Origin: a bacterium
Lineage (GTDB): Bacteria > Ratteibacteria > UBA8468 > B48-G9 > JAFGKM01
Direction of reading: 5' to 3'
DNA length: 37,076 nucleotides
Assembly (NCBI GenBank): GCA_023230585.1
Contig: JALNXB010000013.1
Location: 1-37,076 of the forward strand
The position numbers were made by a program, and so were the translations under genes. A model generated the notes under the pieces. That model was not told the DNA's origin and searched no databases. It saw nothing but the letters and a program-made list of their open reading frames with translations. This document shows, piece after piece, positions 17,135 through 26,043 of the stretch (positions within the stretch are counted from its first letter, which is position 1; the number at the start of each line of letters is the position of its first letter).

Positions 17135-17473
17135 ATGAATAATTGTATTTTTTGTAAAATGGTAAAGGGAGAAATACCTTGTAATAAGGTTTATGAGGAT
17201 GCTCTTTCTATTGCGTTTAAAGACATTAATCCCCAAGCGCCTGTTCATATACTTATAATTCCTAAACAACATATTTCTAATATTTCCGAAAGTGATGATA
17301 GGTTACTATTGGGTACATTACTTCAGACCGCCTCTTTAATTGCTAAGCAAGAGAATATTTCAGAATCAGGTTATAGACTAATAATTAACACAAACAAAAA
17401 TGCTGGGCAGACAGTTGACCATTTACATATACATCTTCTTGGCGGAAGAATTATGAAGTGGCCTCCCGGTTAA
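17135..17473 (+). CDS. hinT: HinT-type histidine triad nucleotide-binding protein
   Basis: This 112-residue protein matches the HINT branch of the HIT family, which hydrolyses adenosine phosphoramidates and aminoacyl-adenylates. It has CIFCKMVKGEIPCNKVYED at the N-terminus, HILIIPKQH, and the triad VDHLHIHLLGGR (His96, 98, 100). The end KWPPG is the usual HINT C-terminus. It follows infB by 15 bases and precedes kdsA by 14, so it belongs to the same transcript. Confidence 0.92.
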   Translation: MNNCIFCKMVKGEIPCNKVYEDALSIAFKDINPQAPVHILIIPKQHISNISESDDRLLLGTLLQTASLIAKQENISESGYRLIINTNKNAGQTVDHLHIHLLGGRIMKWPPG

Positions 17474-17487
17474 GTTGACCAAAGATT

Positions 17488-18309
17488 ATGGTAAAAAGAA
17501 TAAAAATTGGAAAATTTGAAGTTGGAGAGGGTACCTTTTGTCTTTTAGCTGGACCTTGCGTTATAGAAGATGAACTTACTCTTTTCAAAACCGCAGAGTT
17601 TTTAAAAGAAATAACTTCATATGAAGATATTCCTTTTGTTTTTAAATCTTCTTTTGATAAAGCAAACAGAACATCTATTCAATCATATAGAGGTCCTGGA
17701 CTAAAAAAGGGACTTAAACTTCTTGCTAAGGTAAAAGAAAAGTTTAACCTTCCAATAATTACTGATATACATTGCGTTAGTCAAGTAAAAGATATTAGTG
17801 AAGTTGTTGATATAATTCAGATACCTGCTTTTTTGTGTAGACAAACAGACCTTCTTTTGAAAAGCGCACAAACAGGCATACCTTTAAATATAAAAAAAGG
17901 ACAATTCCTTTCTCCTTGGGAAGTAAAAAATATTATAGAGAAGGCTGTCTCTGCTGGAAACTCTAATATTATTATAACCGAAAGAGGCACAAGTTTTGGA
18001 TATAATACACTTGTAACAGATTTTCGCGCTTTACCTATAATGAGAGGTTTCGGCTACCCTGTCTTTTACGATGCTACTCATAGTGTTCAGGAGCCGGGAA
18101 AACTCGGTGGAGCATCCGGCGGAAATAGAGAGTTTGTTCCTTACCTTGCAAAAGCTGCTGTTGCTACAGGTTGTGATGGAATTTTTATGGAAGTACACCC
18201 CAACCCCGAAAAAGCTCTTTCAGATGGACCTAATATGCTTAAATTAACTGACCTAAAAAAACTTTTAAAACAATTGAAAGAGATACATTATGCCACAAAC
18301 ACAAAATAA
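17488..18309 (+). CDS. kdsA: 3-deoxy-8-phosphooctulonate (Kdo-8-P) synthase
   Basis: KdsA condenses arabinose 5-phosphate with phosphoenolpyruvate to Kdo-8-phosphate for LPS inner core. The 273-residue TIM barrel shows LLAGPCVIEDE, FKSSFDKANRTS, YRGPGLKKGL, IITDIH and QIPAFLCRQTDLL, with YDATHSVQEPG and FMEVHPNPEKALSDGPNM near the end. Cys24 in AGPCVIE places it in the metal-dependent class; the metal-independent enzymes carry Asn there. The next gene, kdsD, supplies its substrate and kdsC removes the phosphate, and kdsD starts 20 bases before this gene ends. Confidence 0.96.
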   Translation: MVKRIKIGKFEVGEGTFCLLAGPCVIEDELTLFKTAEFLKEITSYEDIPFVFKSSFDKANRTSIQSYRGPGLKKGLKLLAKVKEKFNLPIITDIHCVSQVKDISEVVDIIQIPAFLCRQTDLLLKSAQTGIPLNIKKGQFLSPWEVKNIIEKAVSAGNSNIIITERGTSFGYNTLVTDFRALPIMRGFGYPVFYDATHSVQEPGKLGGASGGNREFVPYLAKAAVATGCDGIFMEVHPNPEKALSDGPNMLKLTDLKKLLKQLKEIHYATNTK

Positions 18310-19291
18310 TAATAAAGAAAAACTGATAAATTATGCTAAAAAAGTTATAGAAATAGAATGTTCAAATCTTGAAAATATAAGAGAAAGAATAGGTGAAGAT
18401 TTTACTGATGCTGTAAATGCAATGTTACAATGTAAAGGGAAAGTAATTGTAACTGGGATGGGAAAAAGTGGTATAATTGGCAGAAAAATTGCTGGCACTT
18501 TTGCAAGTATCGGTACCCCATCTATTTTCCTTCACCCTGGTGATGCTGTTCACGGCGACCTTGGTATGGTTTCGCAGAACGATATCGTTATTATTATTTC
18601 CAATAGTGGCGAAACTGATGAAATAACAAGAATTATCCCTTCTGTAAAAAAAATCGGTGCTTTTATAATCTCTCTCACCTCATCTGTATCTTCTTGTATT
18701 GGGATGCAGAGCGATATAACTATATCAACAGGAGAAATTGAAGAAGCAGACACTTTTGGAATTATCCCTTCTTCAAGCACTACCTGTGCGCTTGTACTTG
18801 GAGATGCGTTAGCTCTTACCCTTATGGCTGCAAAAGGTGTTCAAAAAGAGGATTTTGCATTCTTTCATCCAGCAGGTAATCTTGGCAAAAGGCTTATGCT
18901 TAAGGTAAAAGATGTTATGGCAACAGGGGACAAAATTCCTATGGTAGATATTAACTCAAAATTAACTCAAGCTATTAAAGAAATAGACGATAAAAACCTT
19001 GGGTTAACTCTTGTGGTTAATCAAAACAAAGTTGTAGAAGGAATTTTAACTGACGGAGATATTAGAAGATTCTTAATCAAGAAGACAGATATTTCTGGTG
19101 CACTGTCAAGAAACTGTATGACCCCTAACCCAAAAACTATCGACAAAGAGAACTTAGCAATAAAAGCTCTTGAAGTAATGGAAAAAATGGAAATAACCTC
19201 TCTTGTTATTCTTAATAAAAATGGGACTCCTAAAGGTGTTGTTCATTTACACGACCTACTTGGGAAAAAAGAGTTTAAGGTAGGTTATTGA
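18290..19291 (+). CDS. kdsD: Arabinose-5-phosphate isomerase (SIS plus CBS domains)
   Basis: KdsD interconverts ribulose 5-phosphate and arabinose 5-phosphate, feeding KdsA. The 333 residues comprise an N-terminal SIS domain (TGMGKSGIIGRKIAGTFASI at 55-74, FLHPGDAVHGDLGM, IISNSGETDE, FFHPAGNLGKRL) and two C-terminal CBS motifs from about residue 205 (VKDVMATGDKIP; LVVNQNKVVEGILTDGDIRR). This is the usual KdsD/KpsF layout and length. It overlaps kdsA by 20 bases and kdsC by four. Confidence 0.95.
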   Translation: MPQTQNNNKEKLINYAKKVIEIECSNLENIRERIGEDFTDAVNAMLQCKGKVIVTGMGKSGIIGRKIAGTFASIGTPSIFLHPGDAVHGDLGMVSQNDIVIIISNSGETDEITRIIPSVKKIGAFIISLTSSVSSCIGMQSDITISTGEIEEADTFGIIPSSSTTCALVLGDALALTLMAAKGVQKEDFAFFHPAGNLGKRLMLKVKDVMATGDKIPMVDINSKLTQAIKEIDDKNLGLTLVVNQNKVVEGILTDGDIRRFLIKKTDISGALSRNCMTPNPKTIDKENLAIKALEVMEKMEITSLVILNKNGTPKGVVHLHDLLGKKEFKVGY

Positions 19292-19809
19292 AAATAAAGA
19301 ATATGATAAAAAAAATCAAATACTTTGTTTCTGATGTTGATGGAGTTCTTACCGACGGAAAAATATTTTATAAAGATAAATGTATGTATAGATTTTTTAA
19401 TATAAAGGACGGTGTTGCGTTTAAACTTTTAAAAATATCTGGCATACATCCAGTTCTTATAAGCGGTAAAGAATCAAAAGAGACTTATGAAAGGTTTAAA
19501 CAACTTGGGTTGGAGTATTATTTTGAGGGGATAGAAAATAAAGTTGAGCAGATGGAAGAATTTATTTTTCAGAACAACACTTCTTGGGAAGAAATTTGTT
19601 ATATCGGTGACGACCTTCCAGATATCCCACCTATGAAAAAATCTGCTTACGCTATTGCCCCTGCTGATGCTGTGGAGGATGTAAAATTAACGGCTCATTA
19701 TGTATGCAAACAAAAAGGTGGAGACGGAGCGTTCAGAGAAGCTGTTGAACTCATTTTAAAGGAGCAGAATAGATGGACCGATATCTTAGAAAAATTCTTT
19801 GCCTCTTGA
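19288..19809 (+). CDS. kdsC: Kdo-8-phosphate phosphatase (HAD family)
   Basis: KdsC removes the phosphate from Kdo-8-phosphate. It is a short, capless HAD phosphatase of 173 residues with the nucleophile motif DVDGVLTDG (Asp16, Asp18), motif II ISGKES and motif III YIGDDLPDIP. The C-terminal CKQKGGDGAFREAVELIL is typical of the family. The TTG at 19288 overlaps the kdsD stop (TTGA) and has TAAGG seven bases upstream. An ATG at 19303 would give a five-residue shorter protein and is the alternative. kdsB is not in the window. Confidence 0.93.
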   Translation: MKIKNMIKKIKYFVSDVDGVLTDGKIFYKDKCMYRFFNIKDGVAFKLLKISGIHPVLISGKESKETYERFKQLGLEYYFEGIENKVEQMEEFIFQNNTSWEEICYIGDDLPDIPPMKKSAYAIAPADAVEDVKLTAHYVCKQKGGDGAFREAVELILKEQNRWTDILEKFFAS

Positions 19810-20327
19810 TTGGGCTTATCTTTACTTATGGCTGTTCACCAAAACCAGAACAACCAGTAGTTACAAAAGAAGAAGAAAAGATTGAAGAATTTACTTTTAG
19901 ACAATTTGCTGATAAAATGAGTTTTGTGCTTACAGGAGAATCTGCGGAGATTGCAAGAAATGATGGTACTTCAGTGAATAAACCTCTATTGTCTTTAACA
20001 ACTTCCAGTGAATTGATTGAAATTTCAACAGGTAAAGAGGGGAAAGGACAGTTTGATGTTAGTCCCGAAACAAAAAAGATAAATAAGGTTGTTTTTACGG
20101 GTAATGTTAAGATTAATTACAAGGAGTTATCAACAGGAAAAGTAAATATGAAAGGAACCTGTAAAAAATTGACCTACCTTGAAACAGAAAAGATGATAAT
20201 AATGGAAGATAACCCTGTCCTTGAAAGTGGAAGCAATAAATTTTCAGGAGATATAATATACTACAGTTTTGTTGATAACAATTTAAAGATTGATGGGAAT
20301 GTAAATGTACAAATTCTTACAAAATAG
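19773..20327 (+). CDS. lptC: LptC-like LPS export protein (OstA-type fold), lipoprotein-like
   Basis: This 184-residue protein has a short hydrophobic leader ending in FTYGC (Cys21), an imperfect lipobox, and then a charged linker. The body is beta-strand rich with OstA/LptC-like repeats (VVFTGNVKINYKELSTGKVN, LESGSNKFSGDIIYYSF, LKIDGNVNVQI), as in the periplasmic LPS bridge proteins. Its place directly after kdsC matches the kdsD-kdsC-lptC order of Proteobacteria and supports LptC over LptA. AAAGGAG lies eight bases before the ATG. It overlaps kdsC by 37 bases and the next gene by 23. lptA and lptB are not seen here. Confidence 0.75.
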   Translation: MDRYLRKILCLLIGLIFTYGCSPKPEQPVVTKEEEKIEEFTFRQFADKMSFVLTGESAEIARNDGTSVNKPLLSLTTSSELIEISTGKEGKGQFDVSPETKKINKVVFTGNVKINYKELSTGKVNMKGTCKKLTYLETEKMIIMEDNPVLESGSNKFSGDIIYYSFVDNNLKIDGNVNVQILTK

Positions 20328-21306
20328 AGTTGTTCTTATATTTTTAGTTTTTATTCTTTTTATGAAACCTTCACACTCACAAGAGATAAATGTTTGCCTC
20401 TGGAAGGGTTACAATCCTGTTGTGGCTTTATCTAACCTTGCAAACAAATTTAAAGGAGAGTTCATAATTTCAAAACACGCTGGTCAATCTCTTGTTATAA
20501 ACCAGGTAGACCTTGAAGAATATATTGAAGGTGTTCTTTCCAAAGAGATGGATTCGCTTTGGCCTCTTGAAGCTTTAAAAGCTCAAGCTGTTCTTTCACG
20601 AACTTTTGCTTTACATAAAATGTGCGAAAATAAAAGCAAAAATTTACCTTACGATATAGAAAATTCTATCTTTCATCAGGTCTACGGAGTAACAAATTGT
20701 GAAAAAATTAAGGAAGCTGTTTATAGCACCAAAGGCGAAGTTTTAACTGTCAACGGTGAAATTGCTCAAATTTTCTTTCACGCTAACTGTGGTGGTGCAA
20801 CTGCTCTACCTGAAGAAGTATGGGGAGGAAAATGCCCATCACTTAAATCTGTTAACGACCCTTATTGTGCCAGAACGCCTTATTACCATTGGCAAAAAAC
20901 ATTTACCAAAAGAGAAATTTCTTACTTTATTGGGTTTCCAAATCTTGAAAGTGTGGTTATTTCAGAAAGAGGGAAAAGCGGTAGAGCAAAAAATTTGAAA
21001 TTTTACGCCACTAATGGTAGAGTAATGGTTTTATCGGCGCATAAATTTAGAATGGCAGTAAACAATAAAGCTCCAAAAATTCTTTTTACTTCACCTTCTG
21101 TTATCCCAGGTACAAATTTTTCTATTAGGATGTCAGGAAATAATGTAGTTTTTACTGGCACTGGATATGGGCACGGGGTAGGTATGTGCCAATGGGGAGC
21201 CCGCAAGATGGCAGAAGAAGGTAAAGATTATATTGAAATTCTTAAATATTATTTCCAAAATTTTTCATTAGCAAATTATAAACAAATAGACAGTCTTAAA
21301 AAATAA
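20305..21306 (+). CDS. SpoIID/LytB-domain secreted protein
   Basis: A signal peptide (about 1-25, VVLIFLVFILFMKPSHS) precedes a SpoIID/LytB domain. The domain is marked by DLEEYIEGVLSKEM, WPLEALKAQAVLSRTFAL, FFHANCGGAT and, near the C-terminus, GTGYGHGVGMCQWGARKMAE. SpoIID is a peptidoglycan lytic transglycosylase in endospore formers. Relatives are widespread in non-sporulating bacteria, including diderms, where they act on the cell wall. The 333-residue length is usual. It sits inside an LPS/central-functions operon, overlapping the lptC-like gene and ending 10 bases before hpf. Confidence 0.9.
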   Translation: MYKFLQNRVVLIFLVFILFMKPSHSQEINVCLWKGYNPVVALSNLANKFKGEFIISKHAGQSLVINQVDLEEYIEGVLSKEMDSLWPLEALKAQAVLSRTFALHKMCENKSKNLPYDIENSIFHQVYGVTNCEKIKEAVYSTKGEVLTVNGEIAQIFFHANCGGATALPEEVWGGKCPSLKSVNDPYCARTPYYHWQKTFTKREISYFIGFPNLESVVISERGKSGRAKNLKFYATNGRVMVLSAHKFRMAVNNKAPKILFTSPSVIPGTNFSIRMSGNNVVFTGTGYGHGVGMCQWGARKMAEEGKDYIEILKYYFQNFSLANYKQIDSLKK

Positions 21307-21316
21307 GGAGATGAAA

Positions 21317-21610
21317 ATGGAAATAAAAATTCAGTCCGCAGTAGAGATAGATAAAAAGTTTAAAGAATATATTGAAGAAAAGTTTGGCAAGTTAGACAAA
21401 TTTGTATTTGGTAAAGGTGTGGCTGAGTTGTATATTACCAAAGAGAAACACTTATATTCCTTAAAGATTAGAGTTGATAGCAAAAACTCTTCTATTTTTA
21501 TTGAAGAGAGTAGCGATGATATTGCCAAAGGGATAGAAAGTCTATACAGCAGAACAAAAAGACAGTTGAGAAAACAACACGATAAAATCACCAATAAGTC
21601 CCACAATTAA
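21317..21610 (+). CDS. hpf: Ribosome hibernation promoting factor (HPF/RaiA family, short form)
   Basis: Short HPF proteins bind the 30S subunit in stationary phase and silence or dimerise ribosomes. This one has 97 residues (MEIKIQSAVEIDKKFKEYIE, then a central beta part and a basic helical end, YSRTKRQLRKQHDKI). I prefer the ATG at 21317 because AAGGAG at 21305-21310 is six bases upstream of it and touches the alternative ATG at 21311. The hpf-ptsN order recalls the rpoN-hpf-ptsN cluster of Proteobacteria, but rpoN is absent here. Confidence 0.88.
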   Translation: MEIKIQSAVEIDKKFKEYIEEKFGKLDKFVFGKGVAELYITKEKHLYSLKIRVDSKNSSIFIEESSDDIAKGIESLYSRTKRQLRKQHDKITNKSHN

Positions 21611-21642
21611 AAAATAAATATTTAAATTTAAAGGAGTGGATA

Positions 21643-22116
21643 ATGAAGATAATTGATTTTTTAAAGGAAGAATCTGTTTTAATTAACCTACAAGGTAAAA
21701 CAAAAAGAGAGGCTCTTTCAGAACTTCTTAATGTATTAAAATCTAAAAACTATATTAAAAATAGCAGTGAAATCCTTGACATAGTTTTAGAAAGAGAAAA
21801 ACTTGGTTCTACTGGTATTGGACAAGGGATAGCTGTTCCTCACGCTAAAACCGACCAGATAGAAAAACTTGTTGGAGCGGTTGGAATATCAGACAACGGC
21901 GTCTCTTTTGATTCTCTTGACGGAGAACCTGTAAATATAATATTTTTAATTCTTGCCCCAACAAAATCGATTGGAGAACATTTGAAAGCTCTTGCTAAAA
22001 TTGCACGACTCCTCAAAAACAGAACCTTCAGAACAGCCCTCAGAAACTCTAAAACTGCTTCAGAAGCTATGCAAATAATAATAGAAGACGACGAAAAGCT
22101 TTCTTCAACTACATAA
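21643..22116 (+). CDS. ptsN: PTS EIIA component, PtsN (EIIA-Ntr) type
   Basis: This 157-residue EIIA domain is of the nitrogen-PTS/fructose type and accepts phosphate on His67 in GIGQGIAVPHAKT. GVSFDSLDGEPVNIIFLILA and HLKALAKIARLLKN are the usual family blocks. EIIA-Ntr acts as a phosphorylation-state regulator rather than in sugar uptake. AAGGAG lies six bases before the ATG. It is next to ptsI, but no HPr/NPr gene and no EIIB or EIIC gene is present, which fits a regulatory PTS. Confidence 0.93.
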   Translation: MKIIDFLKEESVLINLQGKTKREALSELLNVLKSKNYIKNSSEILDIVLEREKLGSTGIGQGIAVPHAKTDQIEKLVGAVGISDNGVSFDSLDGEPVNIIFLILAPTKSIGEHLKALAKIARLLKNRTFRTALRNSKTASEAMQIIIEDDEKLSSTT

Positions 22117-22127
22117 AACCATTTTAA

Positions 22128-23843
22128 ATGAGAAAAATTTACGGATTAGGGCTCTCGCCCGGCATTGTTATTGGTAAGGTATTGATTTTAAAGAACAACC
22201 TACTTGGTGACCCTGAGCATACTATTTCTAAAAATAAAATTAACTCTGAGATTGAAAGATTTCTTTCTGCAAAAAAAGAGGCCGAAAAAGAGATTTTAAA
22301 AAAACAAGAAGAGTTAAAAGAAACTGCAGGTAACAAGTATGCAGATATTTTTTATTTTCATCTTTCTTTATTGAATGATCCTTTTTTTATTGAGAAAACA
22401 AAAGACATAATAACCAAAGAACTGGTTAATACTGAAACTGCTTTAAAAAAAGTTTTAGAAAATATCAGTTACGAGTTTAAAAAATCTTCTGAAGATTTAA
22501 TGAAAGATAAAAGAATAGATATGTCTGACGTTATTGAGAGAATTATAGTTAAACTGAAGAAAACAGATGTAATGAAAATAAAAAAACAGAAGGAAGAAAT
22601 TATAGTTGCTCACGACCTTGCACCAAGTCAAACGGTCTCTCTCGACAAGAAATATGTAATAGGTTTTATAACAGAGGTTGGTAGTGTAACTTCTCACACA
22701 GCTATTCTTGCTAAGGCTCTTGAAATACCAGCTATTGTTGCTAAAGAGAAGGTAACAGAACTGTTGCAGAACGGTGATTCTGTTATTATTGACACAAATG
22801 ATGGAATAATTATCCAAAATCCTTCAGCTTCAACAATACAAAAATATAAAAGAAAACAGAAAGAACTTGTTTTGAAAAATAGGCAGTTGTCTTTCTTGAA
22901 GAATCTTTTAGGAAAAACAAAAGATGGTAGAAATATTAAATTACAAGCAAACATTGAGTTGCCAGAAGAAATAGAGACAGCAGAAAAATATGGTGCAGAA
23001 GGTATCGGTTTGTATAGAACTGAGTATTTATATTTAAACAGAAAAGACCTTCCTTGTGAAGAAGAACAATTCCTTGCGTATAAAAAAGTGTGTGGAAAAA
23101 CTCAAGAAAACGACATAATTATTAGAACTCTTGATATTGGTGGTGATAAATTTCTATCTAAATCGCCCTACCCTAAAGAGTTGAACCCTTTTCTTGGCTG
23201 GAGAGGCATAAGGTTTTGTCTTGAAAGATTAGATATTTTTGAAACTCAGTTAAGGGCTATCTTGAGGGCTGCTGCTTGTGGAAATTTAAAAATTATGTTT
23301 CCAATGGTTTCAACTATTGAAGAGATTATTCAATCAAAAGAGATACTTCAAAAAGTAAAAAAAGATTTAAAAAAAGAAAAAGTTGATTTTAATTCTGATA
23401 TAGATGTTGGGGTGATGATTGAGGTTCCTTCGGCAGCATTAATTTCTTATAGGTTAGCAAAAGAGGTTGATTTTTTTAGTATAGGTTCAAATGACCTTGT
23501 TCAATACACTCTTGCAGCAGATAGAGGAAACTCAAAGATTGCACACCTTTACCAACCCTGCCACCCTGCTGTCTTACATTTGATAAAACTGACAATTGAA
23601 AATGCGTCAAAAGAAGGTATATGGACAGGGATATGTGGTGAAATGGCTTCTATACCTGAGATAGCTTGTTTACTTGCTGGTTTAGGAGCTGTTGAGTTTA
23701 GTATGGCACCCGTTGCCATACCTGCAGTAAAAGATAGATTACGACAGTTTGACTATTCTTACCTGAAAAGTGTTGCAAAAGAGATAGAAGTCTTTGACAA
23801 CCATTCGGATGTTTATAAGTACCTTCAAAAAAAGTTTAAATAA
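22128..23843 (+). CDS. ptsI: Phosphoenolpyruvate-protein phosphotransferase (PTS enzyme I)
   Basis: Enzyme I takes phosphate from PEP onto a histidine and passes it to HPr. The 571 residues begin RKIYGLGLSPGIVIGKVLIL and carry the HPr-binding helical part. The active site is GSVTSHTAILAKALEIPAIV (His190), and the C-terminal barrel has GIGLYRTEYLYLNR, IRTLDIGGDKFL, GWRGIRFCLE, FFSIGSNDLVQYTLAADR and GICGEMA with the conserved Cys. The length equals ordinary EI; there is no GAF domain as in PtsP. No HPr gene is next to it. Confidence 0.96.
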   Translation: MRKIYGLGLSPGIVIGKVLILKNNLLGDPEHTISKNKINSEIERFLSAKKEAEKEILKKQEELKETAGNKYADIFYFHLSLLNDPFFIEKTKDIITKELVNTETALKKVLENISYEFKKSSEDLMKDKRIDMSDVIERIIVKLKKTDVMKIKKQKEEIIVAHDLAPSQTVSLDKKYVIGFITEVGSVTSHTAILAKALEIPAIVAKEKVTELLQNGDSVIIDTNDGIIIQNPSASTIQKYKRKQKELVLKNRQLSFLKNLLGKTKDGRNIKLQANIELPEEIETAEKYGAEGIGLYRTEYLYLNRKDLPCEEEQFLAYKKVCGKTQENDIIIRTLDIGGDKFLSKSPYPKELNPFLGWRGIRFCLERLDIFETQLRAILRAAACGNLKIMFPMVSTIEEIIQSKEILQKVKKDLKKEKVDFNSDIDVGVMIEVPSAALISYRLAKEVDFFSIGSNDLVQYTLAADRGNSKIAHLYQPCHPAVLHLIKLTIENASKEGIWTGICGEMASIPEIACLLAGLGAVEFSMAPVAIPAVKDRLRQFDYSYLKSVAKEIEVFDNHSDVYKYLQKKFK

Positions 23844-23875
23844 TTTTCTTCCTCAAAAAATATAATGGGAGTATT

Positions 23876-24907
23876 ATGTCAACTAAAAGTTTAATTGAAA
23901 AATTCGACAATGATGATATGTTATATAAACTAACAAGTTTTCCGCAACAGTGTGAAACTGCATATTCTATACCAACCAATACTGAAAGGATTCTTCCACC
24001 TAAAAATATTATATTTTCTGCAATGGGCGGTTCAGCTATAGGAGGAGATGTACTAAAAACATTATGTGATACTTACTCCAAAACCCCTTTGTATGTCAAC
24101 AGAGAATATAAGTTTCCCTTATGGGCAAACAAAGATTCTTTATTCCTTATTGCAAGTTATTCTGGCAACACAGAAGAAACAGTTAATGTTTTAAAAGAAG
24201 GGCTAAAATCTAATGCTCAGATTGCTTGTATTACAAGCGGAGGGGAGATTGAATCTATATCGAACGCCAATAAAATTCCTATTGCTAAACTTCCTAATGG
24301 GTTTCCTCCAAGAAGTGCGTTTGGTTATCTTTTTTTTCCATCTTATAACATTCTTGCAAACCTAAAAATATTAGAACCGTTCAATAAAAATATTCTAAAA
24401 AAAATAACTGTTTGGGTAAAAGAATTTTCGCCAGAATCAGAAAATAATTTAGCAATTGCAATAGCAGAAAAGATTTATAATAAAATACCTGTTATTTATT
24501 CTTCAAATATGTTATCCTCGTGTAGTTCAAGATGGAAAACACAACTTGCTGAAAATAGTAAAGCTTTCGCTTTTACCAATACCTTCCCAGAGATGAACCA
24601 TAACGAGATAATGGCTTGGAGAAACCCTAAATGGTTTATCAAAAAAAGTGTTCCAATATTTTTTGAATCTAATAAAGAACATCCACGTATTAAACTTAGG
24701 TTTCAAATTACAAAAGAGATTATTTCAAAAGTTCAGCCAGATATAATCACAATCAAAACTGAAGAAAAATCTTTAATAGAAAATATGCTCTATTTAATTA
24801 TACTTGGTGATTGGGTGAGTTTTTACTTGGCTATATTAAATAAAGAAAACCCGACCGAAATTGAAGAGATACAAATTTTAAAGAAACAACTAACGGAGAC
24901 ACAATGA
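23876..24907 (+). CDS. Bifunctional phosphoglucose/phosphomannose isomerase
   Basis: This 343-residue double-SIS protein belongs to the PGI/PMI family, which isomerises glucose 6-phosphate or mannose 6-phosphate with fructose 6-phosphate. Signatures are FSAMGGSAIGGDV, LFLIASYSGNTEET, IACITSGGEIE, LPNGFPPRSAFGYLFFP and EMNHNEIMAW. It is much shorter than classical PGI. This form is known from archaea (Pyrobaculum, Aeropyrum) and scattered bacteria. It overlaps metK by four bases. The mannose 6-phosphate branch would supply GDP-mannose or other surface-sugar precursors, which fits the LPS genes upstream. Confidence 0.88.
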   Translation: MSTKSLIEKFDNDDMLYKLTSFPQQCETAYSIPTNTERILPPKNIIFSAMGGSAIGGDVLKTLCDTYSKTPLYVNREYKFPLWANKDSLFLIASYSGNTEETVNVLKEGLKSNAQIACITSGGEIESISNANKIPIAKLPNGFPPRSAFGYLFFPSYNILANLKILEPFNKNILKKITVWVKEFSPESENNLAIAIAEKIYNKIPVIYSSNMLSSCSSRWKTQLAENSKAFAFTNTFPEMNHNEIMAWRNPKWFIKKSVPIFFESNKEHPRIKLRFQITKEIISKVQPDIITIKTEEKSLIENMLYLIILGDWVSFYLAILNKENPTEIEEIQILKKQLTETQ

Positions 24908-26043
24908 ATCATTCTTACATATTTACATCAGAATCTGTTACGGAAGGTCATCCAGACAAGATATGTGACCAAATATCTGACCTTATACTTGATAACGTGC
25001 TTGAATCTGATAAAAAAGGTAGAGTAGCTTGCGAAACACTTGTTACGAGAGGTCTTGTTTTTATTACTGGAGAAATAACAACTGAAAAATATGTTTATAT
25101 TCCTGAATTAGTAAGAGATTTGATACAAAATATCGGATATATAGATACCTCTTACGGGTTTCATTTTAATGAAAGTGCTATCATTACCTCTATTCAAAAC
25201 CAATCTCAAGATATAGCGTTAGGGGTTGATAAAGGTGGTGCAGGTGACCAAGGGATGATGTTTGGGTACGCCACAGACGAAACCCCTGAGTTGATGCCAT
25301 TACCAATTTCACTTGCCCATAAACTTGTTAAACGGCTTTCTTACCTCAGAAAAAGTAGAGAATTACCATATTTAAGGCCTGATGGAAAATCTCAGGTTAC
25401 TGTTTTATACGAAAACGGTATACCAAAAAGTGTTGAAAGCGTTGTATTATCAACCCAACATAGTCCTGATGTTAGCCAAAAGACTATTCAGAACGACTTA
25501 AGAGAGATGGTAATCGATATAATCATCCCTAAAGAGATGCAGAATAAGGATATGAAGGTGTTTATTAACCCAACTGGAAGGTTTGTAATAGGTGGGCCAC
25601 AAGGCGATACTGGAGTTACTGGTAGGAAAATCATTGTAGATACTTATGGTGGAGTTGGCAGTCACGGTGGAGGTTGCTTTTCTGGAAAAGACCCATCCAA
25701 GGTAGATAGGTCGGCTTCATATATGGCAAGGTATCTTGCAAAAAATATTGTAGCTTCTGGTTTAGCAAAAAAATGTCATATACAACTTGCTTATGTTATT
25801 GGAATTGCTCAACCGGTATCTATAATGGTAAATACTGAAAAGACAGGACTTATACGAGATAACGATTTAGTCAAAATTATTAGAGATAATTTTGACCTTT
25901 CACCTTTAGGAATTATAAAGAAACTTGAACTCTTAAATCCAATTTATCTTAAAACTGCCTGTTATGGACATTTTGGCAGAGAAGAAGAAGGTTTTAAATG
26001 GGAAGAAAAAGATTCAGTTCAAATATTTAAAACCAGTTCATAA
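24904..26043 (+). CDS. metK: S-adenosylmethionine synthetase
   Basis: MetK makes S-adenosylmethionine from methionine and ATP. At 379 residues it is of normal length, with FTSESVTEGHPDKICDQISD (His16), GGAGDQGMMFGYATDE from 111, FVIGGPQGDTGVTGRKIIVD and the P-loop-like GGGCFSGKDPSKVDRSA. The usual residue before Phe in that last motif is Ala; here it is Cys. The ATG overlaps the stop of the isomerase gene. ahcY follows after a repeat-bearing gap, placing two steps of the activated methyl cycle side by side. Confidence 0.97.
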   Translation: MNHSYIFTSESVTEGHPDKICDQISDLILDNVLESDKKGRVACETLVTRGLVFITGEITTEKYVYIPELVRDLIQNIGYIDTSYGFHFNESAIITSIQNQSQDIALGVDKGGAGDQGMMFGYATDETPELMPLPISLAHKLVKRLSYLRKSRELPYLRPDGKSQVTVLYENGIPKSVESVVLSTQHSPDVSQKTIQNDLREMVIDIIIPKEMQNKDMKVFINPTGRFVIGGPQGDTGVTGRKIIVDTYGGVGSHGGGCFSGKDPSKVDRSASYMARYLAKNIVASGLAKKCHIQLAYVIGIAQPVSIMVNTEKTGLIRDNDLVKIIRDNFDLSPLGIIKKLELLNPIYLKTACYGHFGREEEGFKWEEKDSVQIFKTSS

